This document shows, in pieces, positions 1-11,989 of a DNA stretch of 64,000 nucleotides; position 1 is the first letter of the stretch, and every line of letters begins with the position of its first letter. A program made the position numbers and the translations under genes. The stretch is from Fallopia convolvulus (Eukaryota; Streptophyta; Magnoliopsida; Caryophyllales; Polygonaceae). Where the stretch lies: the NCBI GenBank assembly GCA_964016875.1, contig OZ024733.1:19651824-19715823 (forward strand), read 5' to 3'. The notes beneath the pieces are model-generated. The model ran no database searches, had not been told where the DNA came from, and saw nothing but the letters and a program-made list of their open reading frames with translations.

Positions 1-2
1 CT

Positions 3-1342
3 ATCGGGTTCCCACTTACCCGTGGCGGAACCAAGATCCCCTTTCTTGCCTTTGCAGATGACGTTATAATTTTTACTAGAGCAAATCAAGAAGCATGTAC
101 TAGAACAAAGAGGATAATCGAGGATTATTGCGCCATCTCAGGACAAAGAGTCAACTACCATAAATCGGCATTTCAAACGTCACGAAATGTTGACAATCAA
201 CAGAAAAATAGAATTCAACAAACATTAGGGATTACGGCAATGACTAATCTTGAATCATACCTTGGTTGTCCAATCATTAATAGTCGAGTAAACCGACAGA
301 CATTTGATGATACAATAGGAAAAACAAAGGCACAATTGACTAATGGAGAGCTAATGCCTTTTCTATGGAAGGACGGGCAGTCCTTTTAAAATCTAACCTG
401 GCTACGAAACCTAACTATCTGATGCAAAGCTTCATGCTTCCAGATTCTGTTCATAAAGAATTGGACCAAATTCATAGGACTTTTCTTTGGAATAAGGATA
501 TTCACCACAAACCACTTATTGGTTGGGACAAGATTTGTAAACCTAAACCTTTTGGAGGTCTTGGAATTAGGAAAACTGAACATGTAAACAAGGCATTACA
601 AATGAAACTCCTATGGAAACTACTAGCAGAACCAGAGAATATCTGGGTTAAGCTAATGAATGAAAAATACCTGAAGGGCACTTCAATATTGTCATACAAA
701 AAACAGAACAATACCTCGTGGCAATGGACGAAACTGATGAATTTACGAGAAGATTTTAACAGAGGACTTATTTGGCAAGTAGGGGATGGGAGAACCATAA
801 AATTTTGGACAGACAAATGGTTATTTCAGGAAACACTAGACAAATTTGCGTTGAACAACGAAGCAATTAATGAATCAACTACGGTTGTTGAATTCATAAC
901 CAGTGCTAAGACGTGGCGTCTAGATATCCTTCGTTGTTTACTTCCTAATGACATAGTTAACCAAATCATGTTGATCCCAATTCCGGATAACTGGATTAGG
1001 GATCGGTTGTACTGGGCCCCAAGCAAAAATGGGTGGTTTTCGACGGCTTCAGCTATCGAACTTATCACGGGTGTGAACAACCAAACACCCCATCCCAACA
1101 ATTGGATATGGAAACTTGATACACATCCTAAGGTTAAAAATTTTCTATGGAAAATAGCCTGCAATGGACTCCCAACCAAAGAAAGACTGTTACAAAAATG
1201 TATAGCTACCCCACCGGGATGCTTAATGTGCAACTGCACCCATGAAAATATAGGACATATTCTTGTAGAATGTCCACACACGAAAAAATTAGTACAGAAA
1301 ATTATACAAAATTGGAAATCATTATCAAAAACTATAACGTGA
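3..1342 (+). pseudogene. LINE reverse transcriptase, broken ORF
   Basis: Residues read from codon 3 give the palm-domain FADD box (51-62), then the ISGQ-type region and the SYLG box typical of plant L1 RT. A one-base loss near 344 ends this frame. Homology resumes at 365 in the next frame and runs 325 codons through the AGRA-like box, the W-rich connection region and a zf-RVT segment with Cys-x2-Cys and His-x3-His-like spacing near 1217-1275, stopping at 1342. In life the protein copies element RNA at a nicked chromosomal target. The breaks are seen directly; the family assignment rests on motif order. Confidence 0.88.
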
Positions 1343-2094
1343 CCAATAAATTAGCAAGTACCATTCTGAATGACTTATTTAGTGGCTTGGGGAGCACTGA
1401 GTTCGCGGAATTGGCGGTATGTTGGTGGTGTATATGGCACCAAAGGAACAAGTTAGTTTTTCAGCAAACTCCCAATGACGTTATCCAGAATCTTGAACAA
1501 TATACGAAAAACCAAATCGAACAATGGGAAAAAGCAAAGAGGTGGGAAGAAGATGAAGAAAGAACACAACTTCAACCCCAAATTAGACAAAAAAGGAAGA
1601 AACGAATAGAAAAATGGAAAAAACCCTCTGATAATGTTGTCAAACTGAACTTTGACGGATCCAAACTCGATTCCAACCACGCTTCTTCGGGTTTTGTTAT
1701 ACGAGACCATGAGGCAAGAATTATTAGTCTAGGAACCAGGAAACAAGGACCAATCTCAATTGTGAAGGCAGAAGCTTTTGCACTCAAAGATGGAATCAAA
1801 GAAGCTCAAAGAAACGGAATTACAAAAATTGAGATTGAAGGAGATAACCTCATAGTTATAAATGATGTTAACAATATAGGAAAATGTCCTTGGGAGATTG
1901 AAATACTAATTGCGGATATTATGGTATCACTTAGACAATTTAACTTTGTGTCAGTCCGATATGTGGGTAGGGAATGCAATGCTGTGGCCGATAAAATAGC
2001 TAAGCTGGGCCACAACATCCCTACCAACCTCCTACTGGACAACTTAGAACTTCAAGTTCTCATCCGCAAGGATGCTCTAGGACGCCCTCCTTAG
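1270..2094 (+). pseudogene. LINE RNase H (RVT_3) segment
   Basis: This frame overlaps the end of the RT frame. Homology really begins near 1330, where it continues the RT product. After a basic linker it carries a plant RVT_3 RNase H with visible acidic residues in the order FDGS (about 1651), AEAF (about 1770), EGDN (about 1840) and the late NAVAD box (about 1979). All expected acidic positions are present, so this domain is better preserved than the whole element. The TAG stop is followed by a 25-base tail and the poly-A. This is the terminal domain of L1 elements, not a host RNase H. Confidence 0.88.
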
Positions 2095-2119
2095 AGGGTC
2101 TCCTAATCCTTACCTTATC

Positions 2120-2134
2120 AAAAAAAAAAAAAAA
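2120..2134 (+). other. LINE poly-A tail
   Basis: Fifteen consecutive A residues directly after the CCTTATC end of the LINE 3' UTR. This marks the 3' terminus of the retrotransposed copy. The following 109 bases (2135-2243) are AT-rich and show no gene. Confidence 0.85.
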
Positions 2135-2243
2135 ATTACACATGTTTTCATAGATTTCTATTGTTGTTAAAATTCAATGTTTTGTTAATAGAAAGGAAAA
2201 TGATTTATTGAGTTAGTGGTAGGAACTCGCGTTCATAAATATT

Positions 2244-2248
2244 GGAAC
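2244..2248. repeat. Left TSD GGAAC of solo LTR
   Basis: Five bases immediately before the LTR's TG. They are repeated exactly at 5273-5277 after its terminal CA. Confidence 0.88.
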
Positions 2249-5200
2249 TGTAATAACCCTCTTTTTCAAGAAGGACAATTATGTAATTTCCTTTTTATTT
2301 TGATTAATAAAATAAATTATGGCAATATTCTCATAGTAATGATATATTGCTTACCTAATTTATTTTATCAAATGAAAGTTAAACAACTAACCTCTAAACT
2401 CTAAAGGGTTATTTGAAATAATAATAGACCTTACCCATATGTTAATGAAAAATAAATAAATAAAATTAGAATTTTAAGAGAAATATATTAAAAGTGTTTA
2501 CAACATATTTTTATAAACAAAGAGAATTGTTGTAAAAATATTTTGAATTACAAGTTTTACTCCTTCAAAAGATATTAATGATAAATATTAGTATCAAGGG
2601 CATTTTTTGTACATTTCTTAAACTAGAGGGGTTGTTTGTGCAAATTCTTGAAAATAGATTCAAATATGGGTGTTCTTCTTCTCTAACTTGTTCTTAACTT
2701 CAAATGAGGAATTTGATCTCATTTCTTAACGGAAATGGATTCCGTAAAAGCCTACTTGTCACATTTTTAACCCTCTACAAGTTCCCTCAATCAATTTGGG
2801 AGCAATCAATCAAAATCATCCCGAAAATCTCGTTCTAGGTCAAAGTGCAACGTTTTGGAATCCTTCAAATTAAATTCGAATTGAAGTGGGATAAGGTCGG
2901 ATTTAAGATGGAAAAGATTGGGAGGATTCAAAGGACGGATTAGAGAATCAATCCCGATTCAAATTATAAGATAAATCACTCATAAATGGGCGAAATCAAC
3001 GGGATTGTGTCTAAGGCTTTAGTGGAAGATTTTGGGCTCATTTTTGGAGCGTTGAAGCTCATTCTTGGCCCTATAAATAGATCTTCCCATTTCCTATCTA
3101 ACCTTAAGCAAAATCACTCCTTTTCAATCGGAATTTGGTCAAAAAAACCGATCTAGATACCTACTTAAAAAACAGTCTCTGTTTTCGAACATCCTCACCG
3201 AAACCGCCTGTTCAGCGGCATTTTTCGGCCATCACAGACCACCCCAGGCTCCGCCTCTGCCAACAGTAGAAAGCCACGCTCGTCCCGGTTCCAACGACAC
3301 CTCACACGCCTCGAACCGATTCCAGACGAAGGAGAACGAAGCCTCTGAAGTCGAAGACACGCGAGTGTTGCTGCTGCTGTAAGTAGCAGGCCCGCGGGCC
3401 CGACCCGTGCAGCTTGTCTTCTTAGCCAATTCACCCTATTTTATGTATTTTTATTAATTGGGGTGTTTAAAATAAAATAAATATTTTTAAATCATAAATT
3501 AAAAGATTTTTAAAATATTTTTATGAAAGAAAAGTAGCAAGTATATATTTTGATAAAATTTGCAAATAGAAAGGAAATGATGAATATTATTGATTTTATG
3601 TCTTTAAAACATGTACTTTGCAAAAGGATATGATTTTTATTGAAATAACATTTGGGTAAATATTTTTAATTAATATGTATGCATAAGGATAAAGAATCTA
3701 TAATATCCAATACAAAGAAATTAAAAAGGTCCTACATTAATAAAGAAAGATTTTATTAATGGTAATAAGATAAGTTTATTAGAAATATAAACTTAGACGA
3801 GTCATAAGAATTCAACTTACGAGGAAGAGTTGAACAAAATAAATTGCTTATAATTTATTTTGTATCTTATGTATGAATCAGGAAAAGGAAATCAATCATT
3901 GGATTGCAAGCTCGTCTAAGATAGTTCTCGCTCGCCTTCGAAACAAGGCAAGTGGTGGTTCGCTCTCATATTTTTATCATGAATACTTTTATTCATGTTT
4001 GCATGTTGTGTTGGGAACGCTTGTTTGAATAAAATGAACTTAGGTTATTATAGGGATAATGACCATGTGAAACGTATAAATGAATTAGGGTTTATTATGC
4101 ATAGAAATAATGACCCATGGTAGCTTATTGTTATTATTCTTATTATTATGTGCTAGAGGATATATTTAGGTTGCAATGTTTATGCACCTGTTTGTTTCAC
4201 GGTCTCATTTGAGATTCGTTGTTTTGGACTAGCGTAGAATTAGGGGTGGGGGTTCACTAACCCCTGAACACCTCTTTATAATATTTTGCATTAGGATGGA
4301 CCTAGACCCTAATGCTGGTCATGGCCCTCCTCACTCAACCGTTTTGAGGAGTGTTTGGCACCTAGCTAGTGCCTTGTATCGGGACTTAGGAACCCGTTCC
4401 GCCCTTTGTGGGATTCTATATCTTATGGCATATCGCGTTGCCGTCTTAAAAGCTACCAACTCGAATGCAATGTTTTGTAATTAAATAAGATAAGTGCTAG
4501 TGCACACCCATTAAAACGTGTTCAGGGTGGTGACTACAACTTGGAAAACCACTCTGGCTCCCGGCTTTGATTAATCTACTTTCCAATCTGAATTCGGACA
4601 ACACGCATTCGGTGAGGTTGGTTGTAGATTTGATAAGTCGATAGAGACTTTTCAAAATATTGGTTGATAACTAAAGTTCCCAACATAACCATTCTCATTC
4701 TTAAGGAACCATAGTTTGTGGTGTCCTAATCTCTTTTCATCATATTTCTCATTTCGTGAGATTATTTGGGTTATGCCATCGACCGGCTTTCATTCGGAGA
4801 CCGATGGTCATAATGCAACTAAGATCACAAGAACCTCACATAAAATTCCAATTGCGTAGTCTTTCATTAGACTGACCGACCACTTTATTTCTTCTGCATG
4901 GTCGACTGGTGTCAACCGTCGCTATACAGAACATCAGGGAGTAAAGGAGTGGTGATTTGAGATTGAAGCTGTTGAAGTTGTTGCATGTTTCTTTTGAATA
5001 ACTTTTTAGTTTAAGGTCGAGATCCTTGGTCTGTAAGGACCGCCTTCAAGAATTTTACTTCCGCTTTGTTCAAGAATATTTAATCTCATTTTTTTCTCCG
5101 CAAGTATTTGGATTATTCAAGATTGTGAAAGTTGGACATTTTGTTTTAATATTTATTGAATTATCATTATTTATTTATATCTTGAATACCGTGAATTCCT

Positions 5201-5272
5201 TGGGTGGCTTCAGAGTGTAAATTCCGAGGTCACTGGCGGTAATATCTCCGAGGGAAAAACGGGGGTGTTACA
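2249..5272 (+). mobile_element. Solo LTR, Ty3/gypsy (Tekay/Del-like)
   Basis: A 3024-bp block starting TGTAATAACC and ending GGGGGTGTTACA. It is bounded on both sides by the same five bases, GGAAC (2244-2248 and 5273-5277), a perfect gypsy-type target-site duplication. No internal coding region is present, so this is a single LTR left by LTR-LTR recombination. A TATA-like CTATAAATAG lies at about 3070, with a GC-richer stretch downstream (3180-3410) as expected near an LTR transcription start. The long length and TGTAA...GTTACA termini resemble the Tekay/Del chromovirus LTR type; the clade is inferred, the boundaries are seen. Small ORFs inside (3195-3434, 4296-4484, 5026-5220) have no recognisable product. 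Confidence 0.9.
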
Positions 5273-5277
5273 GGAAC
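5273..5277. repeat. Right TSD GGAAC of solo LTR
   Basis: Exact copy of 2244-2248 placed directly after the terminal CA of the solo LTR. Confidence 0.88.
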
Positions 5278-6139
5278 AACATCCTCAGTTTTGATAATGA
5301 AAAACACCATGGGAACTAACGCCAATCGTCAAGTATTTCAGTATAACAGGTTGCGCGTCGCAAAGAAAAACACATAACAACAAGTTCCCAAAGCATGGGA
5401 ACTAATGCAACGACGAAAAGAAAGCGACCAACCTCAGAAAGAACAGAGTTCTCATCTCGTGGGAACTTAGTGAACCAAAGTTCCCATACGATGGGAATTG
5501 GATGAGAAGAATAGGAATCCCTCAAAGTCAAGAAGAGTTCCCAAGACAAGGGAACCGAGAAGACGAGAGTTCCCTTTGGATGGGAATTGGAGCATTCGTG
5601 AAAGCGACATCTCAGCGCATTTTTAGAGATCTTGTCTATGTCGGACAAAAGGGCGTCTCAAACATCAGAGATTCAGCAGGATGAAGACGACCATCCAACG
5701 GTCCGAAGTGATTCAAGAGTTGACAATTCAAATTCAAATCAAAGTCACATGTCAACCTTAAGGATCATACTTGGAGAGCAAGGCAAAAAGGGTATTTAGG
5801 ACAAATTCCTCTAATGGATAAGAGTTTCTCATCACGTCTATTTAAACCCTTCAATAGTGACCTTGCTGCTTACTTTTCACAAATCACAAACTCCAAACAC
5901 AAAGAGAGAGAAGAGCTAAAAAGCTACTCAAGTGAAGATCATCAAGACGGTGAGAAGTCCCCGATGCCAAGCTAATCTCGACGACGGTGAAGAAGAAAAG
6001 AGTTCCTAGATCTAGGGGAACTCTGGCACAGAGACAGGAGGGGGGGGGAGAGAGAGAGAGGTTTGAGTTTCGCTTAGTTTTTGATTGTGAGCGTTCATCG
6101 GGTTAGGGTTGAGAGAATGCATTAGTGGTAATGTATTAT
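5278..6139 (+). repeat. LTR-like fragment with GTTCCC/GGGAAC dyads
   Basis: No gene. The block contains repeated short dyads of the form GTTCCC-spacer-GGGAAC (about 5391, 5466-5500, 5537, 5568, 6001). A TATTTAAA promoter-like site at about 5840 is followed by an ACAAAGAGAGAG leader-like stretch. An opening TTTTGATAATG phrase is reminiscent of SIRE/Maximus-type Copia LTRs. The solo LTR at 2249-5272 was inserted into it. The assignment to Copia is an inference from composition and phrases. Overlapping ORFs at 5316-5684 on both strands are dyad shadows. Confidence 0.45.
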
Positions 6140-6418
6140 GATGCATAAATGATGTGCAGAGAGAGAAATTAAAAAGTAGGGGTGCATGGTACTAGAGGAA
6201 CCCCACAACGATCAATTAGTCGCGTGAATAAACAGAGAAGTTTGTATTCTGCCTTGTAACCTGAAGGGAACTAAGCAATAAAGAAAGAAAACTCATTTGA
6301 AAATCCTCCAAGTGGAGGTAGAGGTTTATTCACGCGACTAATTGATCGTTGTGGGGTTCCTCTAGTACCATGCACCCCTACTTTTTTAATTTCTCTCTCT
6401 GCACATCATTTATGCATC
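6140..6418. repeat. Near-perfect inverted repeat, ~94-bp arms
   Basis: Left arm 6140-6233 and right arm 6324-6418 are reverse complements with only a one-base indel in an A/T run. They enclose a 90-base loop that contains a CCTCC-AAGTGG-AGG dyad. Transcribed in either direction this would fold into a long hairpin. It could be a foldback-type miniature element or a duplicated LTR edge. The coding frame 6349-6597 is just this arm plus AT-rich sequence. Confidence 0.85.
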
Positions 6419-6419
6419 C

Positions 6420-7264
6420 TAATACAATTTATTCTCACATCAATGCACCCCATAACATTCTATTTTTTTACCTTCTCAACATTTTTCTCTTTTCATATAC
6501 AATTATACATATACTCTTTTTTTCCAATAAAAATTACATATATACCCATTGTTATAAATACTTTTGTTCGTTAATAAAAATTATATCATTAATTTAAAAT
6601 AACCATAATTTTTAATTAAAAAAACAAGGGCAGATAATAAAATCAATAAAAAAAACCATGTATGAATATACCCACAAAATCAAAGTGGAACTGACAATGA
6701 ATAACCTTTCAAGCACAATAGTTGAAAAAAACAAAAGTAATTTAAATACCCATTCAAGCAATTTAAATAAAGGAACAATTTAAATAAAACGGCAATTTAA
6801 ATGAAGTAGCGTGCTTAAAACGCGACGTTGTATATCAAAATGCGGTACTTTGAAAGACAACACGCGCGCGTGGAGCTGGTGTATCAGTGCACCCCCGGTT
6901 CATTTCATGCTCCACTTAACTGGTGTGGGAAGGCCTTAGGGGAGCAGATGACCACATTGACCCCATAACCTTGTAATTGAGGATGAGATATGGATGAGGA
7001 TGATACAAGACTATTATGAAGGCAAGATTGATGGTACCGTCCTCCACCAGGTTGGCCGAAAATATGTGGACCTCAATTATCCTAGAAAGTCCACTCTGAC
7101 AGAGCCACGATGTTGGAAAAAGAAGGGTAGGCTAAGGAAGAACTCGAAGGTCCAACCAAGAAACTTAACTAGGTTGGAGCATCTTCAATAGCGCGGAAGA
7201 GGCACTCGTTCTATGCATGAGATCGCACTTAGCCAAGTTCCAGAGGAAGAGGAAGGGAACGAGG
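6420..7264. other. AT-rich repeat debris, no clear gene
   Basis: Strongly AT-rich to about 6830, then moderate composition. A 65-codon frame (6994-7191) ending in a Lys/Arg-rich stretch looks like transposase or gag debris but matches no family I can name. No promoter or splice structure supports a gene. Confidence 0.4.
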
Positions 7265-7334
7265 AAGATGAAGAGGAAGGAGAAGGAGAAGGAGAAGGAG
7301 AAGGAGAAGGAGAAGGAGAAGGAGAAGAAGAAGG
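7262..7334 (+). repeat. GGAGAA hexanucleotide microsatellite
   Basis: About nine GGAGAA-type units in a purine-rich tract. It creates open frames in several phases (Gly-Glu repeats on +, Ser-Pro and Leu repeats on -), so the ORFs around 7165-7474 are low-complexity artefacts. Confidence 0.9.
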
Positions 7335-7636
7335 ACAACAAGAGGAAGAAGATGGATACCGTCCAATATGCGAAGATGATATAGAAGAAGAACGCATTGG
7401 AGTGGATCTCGGTGTCCATGTGCCCCCTTCATGATCCCATTTATCGTCAACACTTTTGACGTCCTAGTAAACAATAATTGCAGGTACAGGGCACTCGCTA
7501 ATCTAATGGGGTGGGGGCAGGATAACTGAAGACGGATGCGGTAGGAGATGGTTTTTGAGTCGAGGATGCACTACGAGACGTATGCAGTATGTGGCCTTAT
7601 ATCACTCCGATTGATGAATTGATTAGCCTCACAAGG

Positions 7637-7794
7637 GTTGTGAGCACTTTATGAGAGAGTCAGGACCTCGTCCTCTTACTCGAGAAGGTGGTGTCAACCC
7701 CAAGCCTTGCTCGGGTTGCGCGCACTTCAATAAGAGTTAGGATCTCATCCTCTTAATCGAGAGTTGGCGTCAACCCTGAGCCTCGCTCAGATTG
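7637..7794 (+). repeat. Two diverged tandem 78-bp units
   Basis: A unit starting GTTGTGAGCAC (7637) recurs at 7715 as GTTGCGCGCAC. Both copies hold a CTCATCCTCTTA-like core and a GTCAACCC phrase in the same order. Non-coding. Confidence 0.7.
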
Positions 7795-8700
7795 CACGTA
7801 TAATAACCACCTTTTTTAAAAGGGTATTATTATAATTTTCCTTCCTTATATCTTAATGAATGATTTTTAGTTTCTCAAAGGAATGAGAAAAGTTAAATAA
7901 TAACATTTAAAAGTTGTCATTTTGGACATTACCTAAATAGTCATTATTATAAGTCTTATAAACAAAGAATAATCATTTAATTTTCGTTATAATATGAACG
8001 GAATTTAAAAGTATCATTCTAGCATAAACCATTAAAAAAATAAATGGGATTTTATGCTTCAAGAAAATAAATGTTATTTTGTTTTAAAGATATTTTAGAA
8101 TGTATAAGGCTTCTTATATCTTTAAAATATTATTCGAGAAGGGGTAATTTTGTATAAATAAAATTATATTTTAGTTATTTAATGAAAATAAGGTGAGATA
8201 ATAAGTCCACACTATTCTAAATGTCTAGCGGCACGTTTAGCGGGATCTTTATGGCCGTTGATAGCCTATTTTACTAAAATTATCTATGACTGTGTACGAC
8301 CCTCGCGTTTACAATCTTCTTTGTCACTTTTCTCTCCTCCCTCGCTCTTCCTTACTCACCTCCCTCCCTCTTCGTTATTTGACGCTTCTATTCTAGCCGA
8401 GCCCCGCCTCCGACGAAATTGCATCAACTTGTAATTGGTCGGCTCTTCCGCCTTCCTCTTCGGCTACACTTGCGCAATTGCCCCTGGTCAGTAATCGGCT
8501 CTCGGGTCTCCAATCATTGTCCTTTTGGCGGCGCCCGCATCATACAACGCCACACCATCTTATTCTTCATCCCGCGACACCGACGCCAGCCGCCACAAGA
8601 TCGTCGGTGCCCCTCGTTTATGGTAGTCCCGATTCGGTTGTTGACGACAAAAATTTCGTCAATTTAAAATTATTCATGAATTTATGTAAAGTGGTAAAAA
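7795..8700. other. Possible degraded gypsy LTR, no gene
   Basis: Begins with TATAATAACCACC followed by AT-rich sequence, resembling the first 100 bases of the solo LTR at 2249. A pyrimidine-rich stretch (8320-8480) follows. Two overlapping ORFs at 8419-8705 have no recognisable domains. The LTR interpretation is a weak inference. Confidence 0.3.
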
Positions 8701-9899
8701 ATTAATCATGATGATTTATTTAATTAATTTATCTTGAAAATTTACCATAAAAATCTCATTTTAAAATTGGGCCTCTATGCCATTCAGTTTAGGCCCAAAT
8801 TGAGTTATGTTGGTGGGTTAAATTGGCCCAAACAACAATCAAAATAAAACAAATTAATTAAACTAATTAACTTGGTAACCGATGGGTGGTTACTACAAAA
8901 AAAACCTCTATCACGCTCTCTATAAAAGACAATCGGTTGAGTGGTTTAAGAGGTTGGCCTTTTTTCTCATTTGACAGAAAGAAAATAAAAAGGTGCACGG
9001 AAAGAGGCAACAAAAGAGGGGAAAAGGGGCGGTTAATGGTAGTTGATTAACTACCTTTCTTGAGTGTATACATATGGATCGGCTGTCAATTGGTTTTGGT
9101 TCCTTCCATTTTGGCAAGGACTTCAAAAAACATGGTTCCTGCACACGGAAGAACAAGAAAATTGATCAAAGCCAAAACACAAAGACCGTACATACAGTAC
9201 ACGACCGGTTATTTATCATCCTCCGTATCATTCATATTTATCATTTGGAGAAAGGTAATATATGTGTACGTACGTATACATTCCGATCTCCTATAAAACT
9301 TGTTTAAAATTGATTTTTGTGGCCTGGGAGGAACCGAGTGGATCCGAACACCACACCCCCACAAAATGTTTTGATTTCGTTTTAAACTTTTAATCATATA
9401 TGTTTTGAGACTTTGGTTAATTTTATGGCCTGGGAGGAACCGAGTGGGTCCGAACACCACACCAATTAAGCGTTTTTCATGCCGTTATAATGCCCGATTG
9501 ATTTCTGAAATTTTAATTGAGATTACATGGAATAAACTTGGTCGATCGTATGGCATAATTGAAGCGAACATAAGTGCATATGCAATATTATGTTGTATGA
9601 TCAGGAACGAACATGAAGAAAGGGACAAAACACCATGAATTGTTCCACTGGATATTGACCCTAAGAATATAGACAAAGATCCTGATGTTATCCATGTCAT
9701 GTTCTTATATTGGACATGTATATTAACTATTAAGGCAAATCACACCCAAAATTTAAATGGGTATTGCAACAGAGTATATATGATAAATCCCCGTCAAGGA
9801 CATACTTCATGGCTTTAAAATTGGATCTTCTATCAAGATAATTAATACTCCAACTTATACCCTAATTCCATGTTACTGGAGGAGGAAGTTAAACTTGTT
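8701..9899. other. Unclassified repeat-like region
   Basis: No supported gene. A TCTCTATAAAAG TATA-like site at about 8918 and two 38-bp direct repeats (9320-9357, 9426-9463) suggest a retroelement terminal region. Small ORFs on both strands (8920-9156, 9060-9307, 9405-9700) share no motif with a known family. Confidence 0.35.
9320..9463 (+). repeat. 38-bp direct repeat pair, 106-bp period
   Basis: Copies at 9320-9357 and 9426-9463 begin TGGCCTGGGAGGAACC and end CGAACACCACACC, with a single A/G difference. They are GC-rich against an AT-rich background. Confidence 0.85.
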
Positions 9900-11090
9900 T
9901 CTACAAACAAAGAGGAAAAAGGGTTAATGAAAATTCACACCTTTCGATCGGAGATCTTCTGAGACTAAAGGGTGACCAAAGTGTTTGAATCTGCTGGCTG
10001 TTTTGAGTTCAAAGTGTCGAATTTGATTTTTGAGAAGACACAGTGCTATTTTTATATTTAGCACATTTAAAATAAAGAAACCTCTTTAAAAAGATAACAA
10101 TACTGATGTTTGATGGGGTATTAAATTTAATTAAGATAATTAAATGAGCCTAATCGGCAATTCAAATTTTGAGATAAATATAGAGACTAATATTTTAAGT
10201 CTCGAGATTTTAAAGAGAATAAATTCAGTTAAGATTTGATTTTTAACAAATTAGATCAAAATGATTGGATTTATTGAGGAAGTTTTTGTTGGGCTAAACT
10301 GAGGCTCATATTGATTAATATACTCATATACGTATACTTGGAAGTGTGTATATCCCAAATCAATGTACGAAGCTTTTTAAGTCTGGCTAATTATTTAAAT
10401 TGGTCATAACATTGATACATTTATAAAATTATCATTATGACCTTTTGAGCATTATTTTGATTCCTATGATTTCGGGTTAAAATAAGACTTAGTCTAAAAT
10501 GGTAGAACTACGTATGATTTGATCCCTTTTAAGAGGGTACGTAGAAAACCCGACATAAAGCAAATGCTCGTCAGGTTCAATCACAATTTCAAAATTAATT
10601 AAAATTAAATCAAGACCATATATCACATTTAATTTGTCTTTATTAAGAACTACGTTTGACTTGATTCCACATCATATAAGTGGATACGTAGGAAATTTGA
10701 CATAAAATATAAAAAAATGTCATATTCAGTCACAAATTAAATTAAAATATATAAACTTTAAGTGACCTGTTTGATAGTGAAAAGATTAGACAACCCTTCC
10801 TAGAAGGTGGGTTTAATCTTATTCACATCGCGTAAATGATAGTTAGTTTGAGTCCGAGCAACCCTTCCTAGAAGGTGGGTTCGGACTCGTTCCACTGATG
10901 CGTGAAAATCAGACTAAACACCAAAATTAAAATACTCTGAACTACGTAAGGCTTGATTCTCTTTAACGAGATACGTAGGCAACCCATCAAAACTGGGTGC
11001 AGCCCAAATCCTAAAAACCACTTAATAGTTTGTATCGGTATTGCTTTTAATCAAAAGAGTCAAAAGAGAGGGTCGAACTAAAATAAAAAT
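9900..11090 (-). repeat. Inverted fragment of CTACGTA-module family
   Basis: Read on the minus strand, this block shows the same phrases in the same order as 13190-14110: TACGTAG pairs flanking GGGATCAAATC-like cores, two CCCACCTTCTAGGAAGGGT segments (about 10790-10885) and a GCCTACGTATCTC opening (about 10970). It is a diverged, oppositely oriented copy of the Tat/Ogre-like LTR segment found three more times in the window. No gene. Confidence 0.7.
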
Positions 11091-11989
11091 AATTTAAATG
11101 TGTTTTGCAATTTTGTGTACATTTTTGCTCAACATCAGTCAATTTTATATCTATGTCAAGTTGTAGTTGTTACATCATATGATGGTTCCAACTCTAGGGT
11201 TATGAGAGTTTGTTTATATTCTGTTAATTATTTGTCTCCTATTTTGAAGGCCCATGTACAATTTTTGGTTTTTGGATTGTGGGTTTTCAACGGATTATTT
11301 TTTTGCTCATTTTATCGCTTCCAATGTCTTTTTTCCCATTTTTCTCCATTTCTAATTCCACTTACTATTTGATTTTCATGACTCAACACCTCTAGAATTC
11401 ATAGTTGATTTGGATAAGAAGCTCTAGGTATGTAGAAGATGTTTGCTCTGGGGTCATATTAGGGAAAGGGCTTGTACTCACTCCTCGTAACTTTTCCACA
11501 CGTCATGACAATGCATGAACATCCATGCAAACCACGCGTGAACTCCACTCGGCCAAGGCGACGACATGCGTTATTTTTAAGCTCAGGCAAAATAGAGATT
11601 TGACATTGTGGGAGTGTCAAGGTAGATGATCACGACCCACACATCAAAAAAGTTTTGTCATGCCCACCACTTCGAGCTTTCATGTGGATTAATGCACGAT
11701 TGCAAAGCAAATTGCTTATTGCATCCTTTAGCAGTTGCTTTTTCTACATTCACGCTCATTTACAATTATATATGTATATGCATACTTACCATCCTTTCAT
11801 GGAGTTCTCCTTGGCATACGATGTAAAGAGGGCGAGCATTCCACCTGGCCCCATAAGGCGCACATAGGAAATAAGTCCACTAGAGGAAGAGGAAAAGTCG
11901 CGCACCCCTTCAAGAGTCGACCATGCCTGCAAGAAGCCTCTAGAACAACGTGCACGCCAATGGGTGATAACTTGCATTTAGGTATAGCT
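11091..11989. other. Unclassified, no supported gene
   Basis: AT-rich first half, mixed second half. ORFs at 11100-11372 and the overlapping set at 11626-11992 lack domains and codon structure. I see no promoter, splice sites or terminal repeats. Confidence 0.4.

Larger units (their letters stand above)
1..2134 (+). mobile_element. L1-type LINE, 3' portion
   Basis: Non-LTR retrotransposon cut by the window start. It reads, in order, the C-terminal half of reverse transcriptase (the FADD catalytic motif is encoded at 51-62), the thumb/connection region, a zf-RVT-type Cys/His segment (about 1130-1280), an RNase H (RVT_3) domain ending at 2094, a short 3' UTR and 15 A residues at 2120-2134. The open reading is broken twice: near 344, where the RT frame moves from codons starting at 3, 6, 9... 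to the frame of 365, and near 1300-1342, where it moves again into the RNase H frame. It is therefore a dead copy. The 5' end and endonuclease domain are outside the window, so no target-site duplication can be tested. Confidence 0.93.

Noticed and set aside
4296..4484. 62-codon ORF in the solo LTR
   Set aside because: No family match, located inside an LTR with exact boundaries.
7165..7474. Overlapping ORFs with Gly-Glu, Ser-Pro or Leu repeats
   Set aside because: They are six-frame readings of the GGAGAA microsatellite at 7262-7334 and have no other domain.
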